Shown here in pieces: positions 35,901 to 49,735 of a stretch of DNA of 64,000 bases (the first letter of the stretch is position 1; every line of letters begins with the position of its first letter). The stretch lies in NCBI RefSeq assembly GCF_014898815.1, contig NW_026515547.1, positions 558,001 to 622,000 of the forward strand, read 5' to 3'. Below the pieces are notes generated by a model. The model had not been told where the DNA came from. It saw only the letters and a list, made by a program, of their open reading frames with translations, and did not search any database. The position numbers were made by a program, and so were the translations under genes. Source of the DNA: Panonychus citri. Taxonomy: Eukaryota; Arthropoda; Arachnida; Trombidiformes; Tetranychidae.

Positions 35901-36978
35901 AAAAGTGATTGATAACAATCAACGAGAAAATTAAAGCTAAAAGCTAAATCAACAAGCTAAATGTTTCTCTCTCTCTCTCTCGTGATTTAAATTGTTGCTA
36001 TTTATTATCCGATAAAGTTAATTACCAATGTTACCCATGTTAATAAAACCCTTGATCAAGTATTCTGTAAAACAATCAACTAATTACAATTAAAAAAGTG
36101 CGTGTGAAGAAAACGTTGAATCAAATCAATGGCAAACAAAAAAAAATCACAACAAAAAGTTAAACTTGATTGTTAATCTTTGTAATCAATTGATTTTCAT
36201 TGATCCGCAACTAAATTAAAGGGCTAAGGGCATAATAATTAACTAATTAACATTGAGCTAATAACAAATTAATCAGATTTAATTGGTTGATAACAATGTT
36301 AATATACAAACAATAAACTAAATTGTTGTTGGGAAAAACAAAACTAAATCAATAGTAACAATGAAAGTTGATTAAAGTTTTCCAGGACTGATTCTTGAAA
36401 TAAACTAATCAAGATGATGATAATAATAATGATGATGATTTAAATGATGATAAAGTTAATCTGAATTACAATCAGAATTGTGAATCAACAGTATTATCAT
36501 CTAATGATAATCTATTCAATAATCATAATAATTAACATTTAGGTAAGAAAAAAGTAATAAAATTTGATATTTTTTTTTCCTTAAACAGTTGATTGTTATG
36601 ATTAGTATTAATTAGTAAAGTAAATGTTATAATTATGCAACAATTAACAATAATAGCTTACAATTGATGAGGTAGAAAATGATTTTCATCATTAATTGTT
36701 GACAATTATTAAAATGTTGATAGATATTTATTATCATATACAAACAATTGAGTTTTACAATAAAGTAAACAAAAAGTTTCATATAAACGAAAAAAGTTTT
36801 TTCTTATAAAAAAAAGTTTTCGAGAGAAAAATATTTATATGTAATAGTATTAATATTAATATATATTGATATCATTAGGATTTAATTGTGTTTATATTTG
36901 GAGAGTTTATATTATCATTATATAATAATTAGCATTCTTAATATTATCGTGATGATTAGATAACAATTGGTGTGATGA
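32998..36978. other. 4-kb convergent intergenic region between P4-ATPase and KLF genes
   Basis: Both flanking genes end here. Open frames at 33095-33301 (-), 34768-35052 (+) and 35644-35862 (+) are low-complexity, and the last one starts at TTG; I do not support them. A GC-richer patch at about 34150-34270 contains a CATCTAGTGG word and an AACGCGCGTTT palindrome. The KLF 3'UTR fills the right end. Confidence 0.5.
36727..36732 (-). terminator. Candidate polyadenylation signal of the KLF gene
   Basis: TTTATT on the plus strand reads AATAAA on the minus strand, about 250 bp downstream of the KLF stop codon. Confidence 0.4.
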
Positions 36979-39900
36979 TTAAATGTTAGTGTGTCGCTGC
37001 ATGTGAAGGGATAAATGGTCTGAACGGGAAAATGCTCGTTCACAAAGTCGACATTGAAAAGGTTTGTCACCGGTGTGTTTACGAAAATGTCGGGTAAGCT
37101 CATCGGATCGGGCAAATTTCCACCCGCACCCTTTCCAGTTACAGTGATACGGTTTCTCACCGGTGTGGGTTCGAAGGTGAGCTTTTAAATGGGAAGATTT
37201 CGAGTAGCTTTTCTCACATCCATTGTAGGAACAATAGTGAACTTTAACCTTTTTATTACGATTTCCAGGTATCACATTTGAACGGTTCAAATTGCTCGTT
37301 GATTTGTTTACAATTAACTCTGTTGATTGGGCTGATTTTAATTTACTTCTATTATTGTTATTAGCTGTTGATGTTGTCATGTTACTATTGTTGATTATGG
37401 TGATTGGTGATGATCCTTTAATTGTTGATGGCAATTGACTGATTGTTGTTGTTGTTGTTGATGCTACTGAAGGTATCATTGTTGTGGTCACTTGTTTTCG
37501 GGTCAATGTTGAAGTTTGTTGTTCAATTTTTGCTGGTGGACTTGATTTAGTTAATATCGATACAATTAAAGGTGATGAATTAGATTGTTGTTGTTGTTGT
37601 CCATTGCTGGTTGGTGTTTGGTTAATTGTGATTGTTGATTCAAAGGAACTATTGTTTGATTGGCCAATGTGTTGATTTAGATTATGTAGATTATTATTAG
37701 ATGAATGATCTTGTTGGTGATGTTGTTGTTGTTGTTGTTGATGATGATGATGTGGATGATGAGGATGAGGATGATGATGGGTTGAGCTCTGTTGCTGTTG
37801 TTGATTAAGATGACCTGAAGTTATCATTAACATTTCCTGATCATTAAATGATGGTGATGGAGGTTTAGTTAAACCAGATGAAACATAAACGGGAGTTGTT
37901 GGTATCGGTGTTAGATAAGTAAATTCAGTTGATGTGTAAGTGGCAGTGTTGGCATGATGTCCATGTTGTTGTTGGGATTGCTGAGTATCGGTGTTGCTTA
38001 AATAAACAACCGGATTAACGGAATAGTTTGAGTTATTAACGTTTACAGGTAATAATTGTAATCCATTTTGTGTCAACATTTGTTGCTGATGGTTAGATTG
38101 AAGTTGCGATGATGATGAGGTTAGTTGATGGTTAAATGAATTAAGATGATGATTAGTTGTTGGTTGATTAGTTGAATATTGATTATGATGATAGAGATTG
38201 AAAAAAGGTTTAGTTTCATTGGGAGGTGTGGATGGAGGTGACATTTGAGATCCAATTGAAGGAAATATTAACGAAGAAATTAAATTTCCATTGGTATTAT
38301 TACTTTGATTGTTGTTGTTGTTGTTACAATCAAAAGGAGATGATGGTGATGAGGAGGAAGAAGATGATGACGAGGAAGATGAGGAAGAAGATGAATATCC
38401 ATTGATTGAAGGTAATTCATGAGGTGGTGATGAAGATGAAGATGAGGATGATATTGATGAAGGTGATGGAGTTATCAATGATAAACTTGCTCTCATTGTT
38501 AAGGATGCTGATGTTGAAGACGAGGGTGAAGATGATGATGATTCAACATTGATTGATCCTAAAGCATTGACCAAGGGGGAAGTAAAATCATCATATTGAT
38601 GATGATGATGATGATGATGATTGGTTGACTGTTGTTGTTGATGATGATGATCACTCAATGATGAATCACAGAAAAAGCTTAAAGTTTCATCAGGTGATGA
38701 TAATGATAAAGTATTACTATTGGTCATCGTGTTTGTTGTAACTGTTGATTGATTGACCTTTGATGATAGTGAACGTGAATTATTATCAATATTATCTGAC
38801 CAGATAATATTATTATCATGGTGATGGTGTTGATGATGATTTAGATGATGATTAGTTGACTGTTGATTGGCACTTGATACAATATGTTGATTCCATGTTG
38901 ATATTGTTATATCCAGTGAATTATTATTATCACAATTAGTTAAATCGTCATTGTTATTATGCAGATTATCATCATTATTGTTTTTAATTGTTTCATTTAT
39001 ATTCTTATGATTATTGACCTCATTTTCTTGTTGTTGACCATCACAGTTAATTGTTAACACTGATTGAACATTTTCAATCTTTATATTTGATTTATCGTCA
39101 AATAGTAAATTGTTACTAATTGTTGTTATCCCATTAATTTGATCACCTTTCATTGATTCACTATTACAGTTAATTGTTGTTGCTGTTGTTGTTGATTGTC
39201 GTTGTAATAATCTTGATAATGTTGACAAATTAGGTGCCGGTGAATTGTGTCCATCATTTAACATTAAATCATTATTACAATTAAAGAAATCAATTTCAGA
39301 CCAAATCTGTTAATGATAAATAATTCAATTAGTTTTGCTTTTAAATGTATTGTAACAAATTTAAATTAGATCAACTTTTAAATTACCAAAACTGGATCAA
39401 AATCATTTTGAAAATTAAACTTTGTTTCAACTTTTCTTAATGTCTAATGTAATCATATCTAATTATTGATCATCCTGACAATTAATATATCAACAATTTA
39501 TGTCAATTTATTAATAAGCAATTTAAATCTAAGTATATGCTGTATAAATTTGGTGAAATTAAATTTGATTCTTGAGGCCTAATAATTGATATTGAACTAA
39601 ATCATGTTGTTAAATTGATATTTTGATCAGAAACTTGTTATTAAACTACTACAACAAGTGATTAAATAGTAATTGCAATCAGTAAATTAACAATTAGTTG
39701 GATAAATCAGTTGATCAAGGATTTTTTTTTCTAAAAAAAAGTTATCCTTGATAGATGATAATAAGATTAACATTTTGATTGAATTTCAATCAATCTGAAA
39801 AATAATCCAACTCATTGGTAAGATTAGACTATTCAATGTTCAACAATTAAAAAAATTACATCGAGTTAAATTGTTACAATCGGATTAACTTTTCAATTTT

Positions 39901-40114
39901 AAATTGATTATCATTAAATAACCAATTGATTGAATCAAAAGTTATTACAAATCAATTGACCATTAAAACAACGAGTTTTTTTGCTATTCTCATTCAGTGT
40001 CTTCTAATTGTAGACAATTAACTAACTATTGATGGTTAACAATTAAAAGTTTTATCAACTCACCTCGTCGTCTTGTATACTTGTAATTGTCTCGATTTGA
40101 GTTTGATTAACCAT
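36979..40114 (-). CDS. Kruppel-like transcription factor (three C2H2 zinc fingers)
   Basis: Two exons on the minus strand, 40114-40064 and 39306-36979, separated by a 757-bp intron, give 792 residues. The first exon reads MVNQTQIETITSIQDDE and splices in phase 0 to IWSEIDFFNCNNDL. The last 90 residues hold three zinc fingers of the KLF/Sp type: CSYNGCEKSYSKSSHLKAHLRTH, CNWKGCGWKFARSDELTRHFRKH and CRLCERAFSRSDHLSLHMQRH, joined by TGEKPY and TGDKPF linkers. The base-contact residues (KSSHLKA, RSDELTR, RSDHLSL) are the KLF set, which binds CACCC/GC boxes. The middle is very low complexity with long Ser, His, Gln and Asn runs, probably disordered activation regions. Which KLF subgroup is uncertain: the N-terminal acidic/Trp motif recalls KLF6/7 or dar1-type factors. 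Its promoter and first exon are shared with the TTC39-family gene at 18388-19034. Confidence 0.92.
39307..40063. other. Intron of the KLF gene
   Basis: 757 bp, AT-rich, with GTGAGT donor and TTAACAG acceptor on the minus strand. The part next to exon 1 (40032-40063) still matches the intron of the TTC39-family copy. Confidence 0.7.
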
Positions 40115-40600
40115 GATTAAGAATGATAATAATCCTTGAGATTGATCAAAACTTGGACAGTTTTATTCACACAGAATTTGAGATGATTGTTATTAGTTAA
40201 TTGTTGTTAATCAGTGAAAGAAAAAGGTTTAATTAACTTGAAAGTTGAACGAAAATAAAAAATAAATAATTTGGTTCAATTGGAAGAACGAAAATTTTTT
40301 TTTTTCGTTAACTTAAATTTCGTTGTGTTGATATTTGAACGTTTCGTTGTTGTTTAAGGCCAAACCTGAACAGTTTAAAATTCAATATAGATTATGATAA
40401 TAATGATGATGATGATTAAGACGATGAGAAGGATGATAGAAAGAGAGAGAAAACGATTTGTACGCCATCTTATGGGTGAGTCTTTCTTTCTCTCGAATTT
40501 GAAGAAAAAAAGTTCTAATGAAAAAGAAGATAAAAAAAAGTTTACCTGTTCTCTCCTCCTCTTTTATCTTCTCTTACTTTTTTCTCACTTTTCAAGTTTT
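40032..40600 (-). repeat. Copy B of the inverted duplicated promoter + first-exon module (KLF-side)
   Basis: Reverse-complement partner of 18388-19034. It covers the KLF upstream region, the 5' leader, the first coding exon (40064-40114) and the start of intron 1. The plus-strand open frame at 40394-40669 lies inside this promoter module and is not a gene. Confidence 0.88.
40463..40478. promoter_or_regulatory. CTCF-like word CGCCATCT-NNN-GG in the KLF promoter module
   Basis: CGCCATCTTATGGGTG. On the other strand this reads CACCCATAAGATGGCG, close to the AGATGGCG core of arthropod CTCF sites. In copy A the matching region keeps only part of the word (GGTGGCGTAC). Confidence 0.25.
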
Positions 40601-40951
40601 ACTACAAAAGTATTTCATCATCCTCATCATCCTCATCATCCTCATCATCCTCATCATATTCACCATTAACATAATCAATTGATAGTTAAGCTAATCAAGA
40701 ACTTGAATATCACAGAAAATTTTACTCTAATTATTGGCAAATTCATAGATACAAAGAGTTTATCAATTAATTTACTAATTAGTGGATCGAAATTATCTTA
40801 ATTATAAGTAATAATATCCATATATAAGCTTTAAATTGTTAGAGAAATTAAGGATTATACTAATCTCCGGAAATGGATTTGATTAAATTTCAAAGATTTA
40901 AACAATTCCAAATCATATCCACACCTCATCATCTTTAAATATCAGTTGTCA

Positions 40952-41120
40952 TCATAATCCAAGGTGTGGTCCATTGTAATGTCTATATAATGCTTGACCA
41001 TCAGGTTTATAAGGTGCTAATATTGATAAGCGTGAACTCAAATAGACGAAACTTGATTTGCAACAATTTAAATTGATTTGATTGTTATTTGATTTGCATA
41101 ATATTGGTAACATTATTAAT
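40952..41120 (-). CDS. Doubtful 3'-terminal exon of an unknown minus-strand gene
   Basis: A minus-strand open frame ends at 40952. A strong acceptor (pyrimidine run then TTTAG) sits just before 41120, and from there the frame runs LIMLPILCKSN... to SRLSILAPYKPDGQALYRHYNGPHLGL and a stop. The last 28 residues are of normal complexity, unlike the surrounding spacer. No homology is recognised and no upstream exon can be joined. It could equally be chance; the open frame also has its own ATG at 41176. Confidence 0.18.
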
Positions 41121-43227
41121 CTAAATTTTAGAGAAAAAAAAGTTTCATTCATTGGATTAGAATTGATTATAATCATGGATTAAGCTTCTTGATAATATCA
41201 AATGAATTCCATTAATTGTAAACCATTGATTTAAAAATTGTTCAAATCCAATGAATGAACAATGAACAATCATTATCCATAGACAATTAGCTTGATTGTT
41301 CATTCAAGTTAATTAGTCAACATTTAAATCTCTTGATTTCAATCATGAAAACAACAAGAATTAACTTCAAACTTTGTAACTTTCACCTTCTCTCTCTCTC
41401 TCTCTTAATTTGATTTAATTGTGAACTAAATCATAAGATAATAATTAAAATGATACCGATAATGATTACGAATGATAATTGTTAAGGATTATCAATCAAT
41501 TGAAACAATTAATTAATCATATTAAATGAAAGCTTATCAATCACATTTCTTAATCATAATTATGACATTTGAACAACAAGAAAATATCTTAAATTATCAG
41601 TTAGTAATTAGTTAATCAATTTCAATAGTTCTGTTAACAGTAAACGATTAAAATCAATTGTAACTATTATCTCAATCATCATCATCATGAACCCGTTAAT
41701 TGAATTGCTGAAAATTGATTGTTAATGCAAATCAATTGATTGATTGTTATTGATTGTAATATGTGTATATGTTTAGATATCAAAGTTAAATCACATTTAA
41801 TGATCAGATTAAAGTTAATTGTTGAAATGTTGGTGAAACCAGCATCAAGTATCAATGCTAAATTGTTATCATCGTTATCAAATTAATCAGTTAATATACA
41901 ATATAATCAAGAGAAATGAAATAATTTCATTTCTGGTTTCAATTGATACTCAAATGAATAATATTAATAATATAATAGTAATTAATCAGTCAATTGTAAA
42001 CTGTAGCAATTGAATATTATCAACAATAACAGGGCGAGGATTAGATATCATAATTAAGATTGGAAAAATCTAATTGATTATTAATCGGATGATGATGATA
42101 GGTTTTAAATCACAAATCTTTTTCAAAATTGATGGCGAAAAGTAATAAAAAAAAACAATTTACTGATTGTGATTCCAATTCTTGTAATCTATTGATTATC
42201 AATATCATGGTTTTCATCATTTAACAAAAGTTAAACATTTGATTGATAACCCAAATTTTCAACAATTTACCTTAACATTAATTGTCTTACAAGATTTATA
42301 ATAATAATAATATCAGTTAATAGTTAATAAAATTGATTTTCATCGGTTGTTTCAGAAAATGTTTATCATGAAATTTGAAATCACCAAGAAAAGTTATCAT
42401 GTTTTCAGCTTCTGATGAAAAATATGAGCATCAAATACTGATGATGATGATGATGATGATGATAAGTGATGAAGAGAAGCTTAAATAATCATAATCATCA
42501 TGTTATCTTAATTCAGATTCTGATTCCTTTGAGCATTCATCGGGAAAAAGGGAAAACTTTTGATAGGAATTTCGTTCCATCAATTTTTTTTTCTCTCGAT
42601 TTCAATCTCAACAATAACTCGACTACTTGTTGTTTGTGTGTAACAATTAATTAATCATCGATTTCTGCTGATTTTTATTAACGCTCATTATTTAGACTTT
42701 TCAATCTTAACCTAAAATTTGAACTTCCAAAGCGCCAGAATTAATGATCAATAAGATGAGAGCAGTAAACTTGATTTAGAAAACCGCAAAGTTTAATCTT
42801 AATTATGATTAACAATTAACTCAACTACCTACTGATTAGTAGTAGTAGTGGTAAACTTGATTGTGATTTGATTTATTGACTTAGAAACAAGATTAAACCC
42901 TAAAGGTAATTAACAATTTAATTTATTAAAAATAAATGAAACATTTTCATATAAATTATATTATTAATACAAACAAAATCTCAACGATTCAAGTCAATTG
43001 ATTTTCATTGATAACTGATCAACTTTACAAACAGCAACAATTAACTAATCATTTTACCCTGGACAAAGAATCAAAATTGTCGTTGATTGTATCTTGAAAT
43101 ATGAATAACTAGTAAACAATTAACCTTGTCTCCGTTGATTTTAATTGTTTACACTAATCATCCAATGGTAATAATTTCATCGTTACTAATAATCATCGTT
43201 CTGATAACGTTTAATTACCCGATTCTG

Positions 43228-43246
43228 TGAGTGTGTGTGTGTGTGT
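43228..43246. repeat. (GT)n microsatellite
   Basis: A short GTGTGT tract of about 18 bp in the gene-poor region. Confidence 0.8.
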
Positions 43247-46200
43247 CTTGATTAATTTAATTCTTAGTTAATTGTAATTAACGTCCTTGTTACAAAATTT
43301 ATGATTCCAACCTTGATTGATAAAATAATTTAGGATCATATTTAAATTACTATTAATAAATGATTAATCATTTCAATATTTAAAAATCCATTAATGGTAA
43401 TCTCGTCTCTCTCTCTGCAATTAAAACTCACACAATTTAATCATTATTATTGCTACAATTTGATCATTGATTATTGATAATCAACAACAACAATCAAAGT
43501 GATAAAATTTGATTATCGGCAGTTTGATGAAAAACTTTTGAAAACTTTTTTTTTACATTTTGATTTTGATGGATTTGATTCAATTGATTAACACTAATCA
43601 TAAGTGTGTTATGATCAATGATCAACAATTATCAATGAAAATTAAAGTTTCAGTTAAAAAGGAAAATTAAATCAATCAATTTCAAATTGAATTGTATCCT
43701 CTCATTATTATTAATCAGTTGATCAATTGATTAACACCTTTGAACATTTAACATAAATACAAATTCATTCATTGAATTAATGTTGAACAATCAATAGAAA
43801 TCAATTTCCTATCAAAACTTTGATGAAAAGTCCGTTAATGATTTTTTCGTTATATATATAAATTACTACAACAATCAGTAAAACCTTATTTAGTTATGAA
43901 TATAAATTCAAACAATCAACATAATTAATATATTAAAATCACAATCCATTAGTTGATAATGTAATATATTAGTTATCATGTAATAACTGGATTAACGGTA
44001 AAGGACAGAAACACAAATGATGATGATGATTAAATTGTTGAAATGTCAGGATTGAGTGTTAATAAGATGGATTGATTAAAATTAAATGTTAATCACACCA
44101 TAAGTCATTGCAACGTTATTTATAATCATTTTTATCCTTAATCATCATCAGTTTCATCACCCTGATTACATCAAATGATAACAATTAACAAACTTTTTTT
44201 TTCTGTACAAATATCATATCCAATTTCAATGGGATTACAATTTAAAATTGTTCATCGTGATTAGCAAATCAATCATCGTTTTTGCTAATTTCTGTTATTA
44301 CTTGTATATAGATTATTAATACAATTATACATTTAGATAATAATAATACAACAATTAACATGATATTGTTTCAACAATCAAGCAAAATGCTGATTAAAAG
44401 GAAAGTGAATTATTTAAATTGGTTAATCGGTTTTCTTTTTATGAATTCGAAATACAAAAACAACAACAACAATTAGAAATCAATACGAATTTTAATCAAT
44501 GTAAAGATGAAGAAAAGTTGTAAACATTTTCTTACCTTCAGCTTTTTCCGTTATATCTTCTTACCTGTAAGTAGCCTACAAGCCACAAGGTTTTAAGGCT
44601 CACGTTGTAACGATACTGGTAACGATTTACAAGATTAACGATTTTTAAAAGGTAAATGATTGACTGATTAACGCCGATGATGGATCATGTTAATAATTGT
44701 TAGTTAACAATTGGCTAACAATTAGGTTGAATAATTTAAGTTTTCTTTTTCTTTCTGCAATACATCAATCCGATTCGCAATTGTAAATTTGATCAATTAA
44801 CCAAATTTTTACTTTAACTAATATTCTAAAAGTAATAATTATCTCAATAATTAGTACAACTAATCTGCATGAGATTAGATATTTATACCAAAGTAGCGAT
44901 TATTTCAAAAGTTATTCAGAACTTGTCAGAACTTTTCTCTCTCTCTCTCATCGTGATAATTAATCTTAATTTACAGATAAAACTTTTCCATTGGAACTGG
45001 AAAGTTTTGTTTGGAAACTTTTATCTTGGTATATTAATTATCGGGTTCCAAGAGTTCATAGCTTTAACCTAAAGAACCTTAGCTTATCCTAGTTGATTGA
45101 GTTCGTTACGACGAAATCGATGGTTAGAATAACAATTCGTTACGATTGGTTACAAATTAAAAATCCAAACGGAAAACCAGTTTTTTCTTATTCTCGATCA
45201 TCATCATAATTATCATCTTCATCTTCATCTTCATCTTCATCCTCATCATTTTCATCTTAATCATCTTGATATTTGATTAACTTTGATTACAATTTAACCT
45301 TGATCTTTTTTCCCCAATGAGATTTTCATTGATAAACTTTTCTTAATTTCGTTCAAATTCAATATCAATCTAAAACTTTTGATTAGTTTTTATTTATTCA
45401 AACAATTATTGAGGTCAAACAATATAACATTTAAATAATAGATTAAAATAAAAATCCTAATCGATATAAGATTAGTTTTAATTTCAACGTTTCTTTATTG
45501 GGTAATCAAACTTTTCCGCTCAAAATTAATATCATCTAACCTTTAATTGTGATTCAATTCTTATCAATATTGGTTCATTTAATTTTCGTAATCATAAAAA
45601 TCATCATCAAATTTGATTGTTGATGGTCAACGGTCATCTATTAGCAATCAATAATAACAGTGATAATAATGATAATAAAACTTGACCCAGTTAATTTATT
45701 GACCAGAGTTTGATTTGTTGATTTTCAATCTCAATGTAATCAAATTGATTTTCTTGACCAATTCAAACATTATCCTGTAATTATCATTTACATTATATTG
45801 GTCAACTAATAATTATAGCCTGAGGTTAATTATTTTGTCCAATTGTGTTGATAATTTTTTCAGAAATATGATTAATTTTTCATCTAATATAATTGATGAC
45901 CCAATCGAATGACAATTAATTCATTTTTAAGTCTATCGTTAATCAAAAGTTAAATTACTCTTCACTAATGATATTTGCACCTATGCTACTAATTAATTGG
46001 TAGTAATCAATTGATTGTAGGAATCTGTCATGATAATTAACGATAAATGTGAAAAGCAAAATAAATTGGCCCTTATACAGAACCAGTTTAATCCAAGAAT
46101 TTAATTATCATATATGTTGATAAGATTTCACAATCAATTTAATTACAGATAATTGCGATTATCATAAACTTTTTGTTTTTTAATCGTCAGCTAATCATCA

Positions 46201-49012
46201 TGGTGAGAATCAAGGTACAATTTGATTGTTACAATGGAGTAAAAGGTTAAAAAAAAGATACACAGAGATAGAGTGATGGTCATTAGCTGGTCAGTTGATT
46301 TTACTATTGACCGTTCAATTTGGCTGATACGTAGGAGTGGGATTGGTCATTAGTTGTTCACCATTTGATGGAAGTACTAATTACCCTTAGGGTAATAAGA
46401 GGAAGGGGTTAAGTTTACCCAATAGCAATTGTCGCGACAACGATAAGTTTAATTTCCAGGTAAAGAGAAAAAGTTTTCGTGGGAATGAGATAAACACGTT
46501 TACAATTAGCAAATTTGTGCTTATAAGCAATTAAGATCGTTCTTGCTGTTTTTCTGTAACAAATTATCATTGCAGATGACAATTAACTTATAACAGCGAC
46601 AGTTAATTGTATCCTCAATGATATTAAATCGCTAAGTCTTTAATGGGTAAACCATTAATCACTTTCAATCGATATCAGATAACGAGAAGTAAAAAAAAAA
46701 TCAATTTGATATGAAGAGGAAGATAATAAATAAGCAATATAAGGATAACGAGAATTAACAACCTTGAGACAATGATGATGATCAGTAAATTTGATAAACA
46801 ATTAATCGACTAAATTAACATTGACAATTAACTCTGATTCCAATGGATTGAGATTGTCCTACTTTGAGAGATACATTTTCATAATTCACTGTTACTCTGA
46901 GTAAGAATGATGAATCAATTTGATCCAGTTCAAGAGAGATGAGATTGACTAATTAACTTGTTAATCCAATAATCTTCCAATGATTGACATAAATTACTGA
47001 TGACAAGATTATAATTGAGAATCATTGAAAGTTAATCTAATCTGTGGGCTTTTGATTCAAAGGAATTAAAGTTAATTGGTAACCTTGACATTTCCACCAT
47101 TCTCCCAATGAATCTAATGAATTTCATCATGTAAAAGTGGATAAAAATGAAAGAAAGGTTTAGTTATTACAATTAACCGAAATTGGGATGATGTAAATAA
47201 ACATAAACTCCTTGAGGCGAAATTGATTGAAAATGGATTAATGATTAATCAAAAACCATATGAATTGGAAACAAATTGACAAAGACAACGAATTGATTGT
47301 AAACCTGATTAACACAATTGAATCAAGAATAATTGATTGTTAACCAGGTAAATATCTCAGGTAATAAGCTCAAGTAGTTTCCCTGATTTTGAGCAATCAA
47401 CAGATTCCAGAAAAATTTCAGAATCAGCATCATGATTTAGATTCAAGGATTTTAATCATATTTATACACATTCATTTAATCATCAATTGAAACTTTCTCC
47501 TAACAAGGTTAATCAATGATAATATACAAATCCACATGTAACAATTAACGGGCAAGGTTAAACAATTCACACTCGATAAACACAATAATAATAATGATGA
47601 TTAACATGATTTAGATTTTGGTGAAAATAAATCACATTACATCAGCTGATTTCTTGTTTTCTATCATTAAGTTTGATTGTTGTTGTTGATTTAAATGATT
47701 AGCTACACACATATGATTAGATTTACGTAAGTAAAAAATCCCGCTGATTAAAAAAAAATGAGAGTCAATCGTTACCAATTGCGATGAAAGTTAATTGTTC
47801 ACAATTAACAATTAATGAGAAGGGTTAACAAAGTCATGAAAAAGTGATTGAAATTGTTGTTGTTCAATCATGATTGATCATTACTTTATTAATCCAATTA
47901 ACAATTAACCTTCAGGGTTGGAAATCTTAATCATTTAGTTTATATTTTAAACTTTCACTATCAAATTTAATTGTTATGTTTAATTTTGTTATTTTTTAAT
48001 AACTCTCTCTCTCTCTCTTTCTTAATTCTGTAATTAACTTGATTGTTGAGCTGATGATTTCAATTTTTCTGATACAATTAACTATTGAAAGTCCATTTTT
48101 TTTTGCTTTCTGTTAATTGTAATGATAAGCAATTAACTTTAACTCAATTTATGTTAATATTTGTTTTCAGCTTGATTGTTGTTGGTTAATTTAAATGTTT
48201 AATTGATTAAGATAATGATGATTTGGACACGCAATTTAATCATTTAAATTAAATCATTTTCTTTCACTTGATTGTATATTAATACCTTTAGCCAAATATT
48301 AACAACAATTTAGTGACTTATATATAAATTGTAGTTTTAATTAACAATCAGAAACCTTGATGATTAATATCTCAAGGTTAATTTAGATCAACAATTTAAA
48401 TACGATTTAGATATACACAATTAGTGAAACTGATTCCATTTAAATTACCTTGTGATTTAATTATGTTGAGATGTAAATTGTTTTGTTGGAAAGTATCAAA
48501 GTTTCAAAGTTTCAAAAACCTATTGGATTTGACAATTAATCAGTTAATTGTAATTATCAAAGTGTCTAATCAATCAAATTGATATTTCTTAATCAAATGA
48601 TTGCCCATGAAAAAGTTGTTTGAATTCCGGGTAATCAATTGTTGTTAATTTAATTTTTCCTTCTTTAACTTGATTGTAACTCTTTACTCTTGATAACAAT
48701 CAATGAGAGAAATGAATTGAATTAAATTTCAAATGAAATCCTTGATTCAATTTTTTCAGTTACCTGAATTTCAATTGATTAAGATGTTAAAAATAATCTC
48801 AATTTATTGTAATTCATTTCTATTACTTCAACAATCAACTACAACTTAAACATAATCAAAACCAAAAACTGATTAATATTAATCAGCAACATGAAAGGTT
48901 ACATTTGTCCTTCTCAATGAAGTAATAAAAAACTAAATGAAAGAAAACAATTGAATCAAGTTTAATAGATTAACAATTAAGATCAGATTGATTGTTAGTG
49001 ATTCAAAATCAA

Positions 49013-49016
<4 letters not shown>

Positions 49017-49048
<32 letters not shown>
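49017..49048. repeat. (AG)n microsatellite
   Basis: About 32 bp of pure AG repeat ending in GGGG. The overlapping open frame 48992-49201 is caused by it. Confidence 0.92.
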
Positions 49049-49051
<3 letters not shown>

Positions 49052-49735
49052 AGAAATAATCATTATTATCGAATGAGAAACAAAAAAGTTCTAATGATGA
49101 GAGACTTTGACAAACTTTTCGTTGATAGAAAAAGTTTTTTTTACAAATTCTTATCAAATTCTGATAACCTGAGTTACTTGATTAACTTTCAAACCATGTA
49201 ATTATTAATTGTTTCCAAGTTAATTGTCAGAATTGATTATTAAGTCTCGTTTTCAAGGACTTACTAATGTTACAAAACATGAGGTTCTCCATGTGGTTAA
49301 TTACAGGGAGTTAATTATGATGTGATTATAAATCAAACTTTTTTTTCCAATATTCTAATACTAATCAACTTTAATCATCCCCAGTCTCAAGATACATATA
49401 ATTAAAAACGATAAGGTGAATGTTTATAAACCAATCAATGGGTTGCAACGATAAATCACAGTCACTAGCTGTCATGTTATGGCCAAAGAATTGGCCAACT
49501 TTGAATAAATGGACACAAGGAAATCAGAATATCCATCTGATTTCATAAATAATAAAAATGACCTGAGGGTGAAATTGAATGAATTTTGTATTGTAATTTG
49601 GAGCTAAAATCAACGAAAAAAAATTGAAACGAATTAAATACATGAATACAAATAAATATTATCAATCATAATCAAAGAAATATTTAAATACTGATACCAG
49701 GTATATAGCACTGTTGAAATACAACTTGGGATATG

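Noticed and set aside
40394..40669. 91-codon open frame (+) antisense to the KLF promoter
   Set aside because: It lies entirely in the duplicated promoter module; its His/Pro end comes from a CATCATCCT repeat.
44520..44660. Possible micro-exons with GTAAG donors on the minus strand
   Set aside because: Two donor-like words are present but no open frame or acceptor arrangement can be joined to any gene.
46380..46400. Short palindrome around TTACCCTTAGGGTAA
   Set aside because: Too short and isolated; no partner copies or RNA-structure context.
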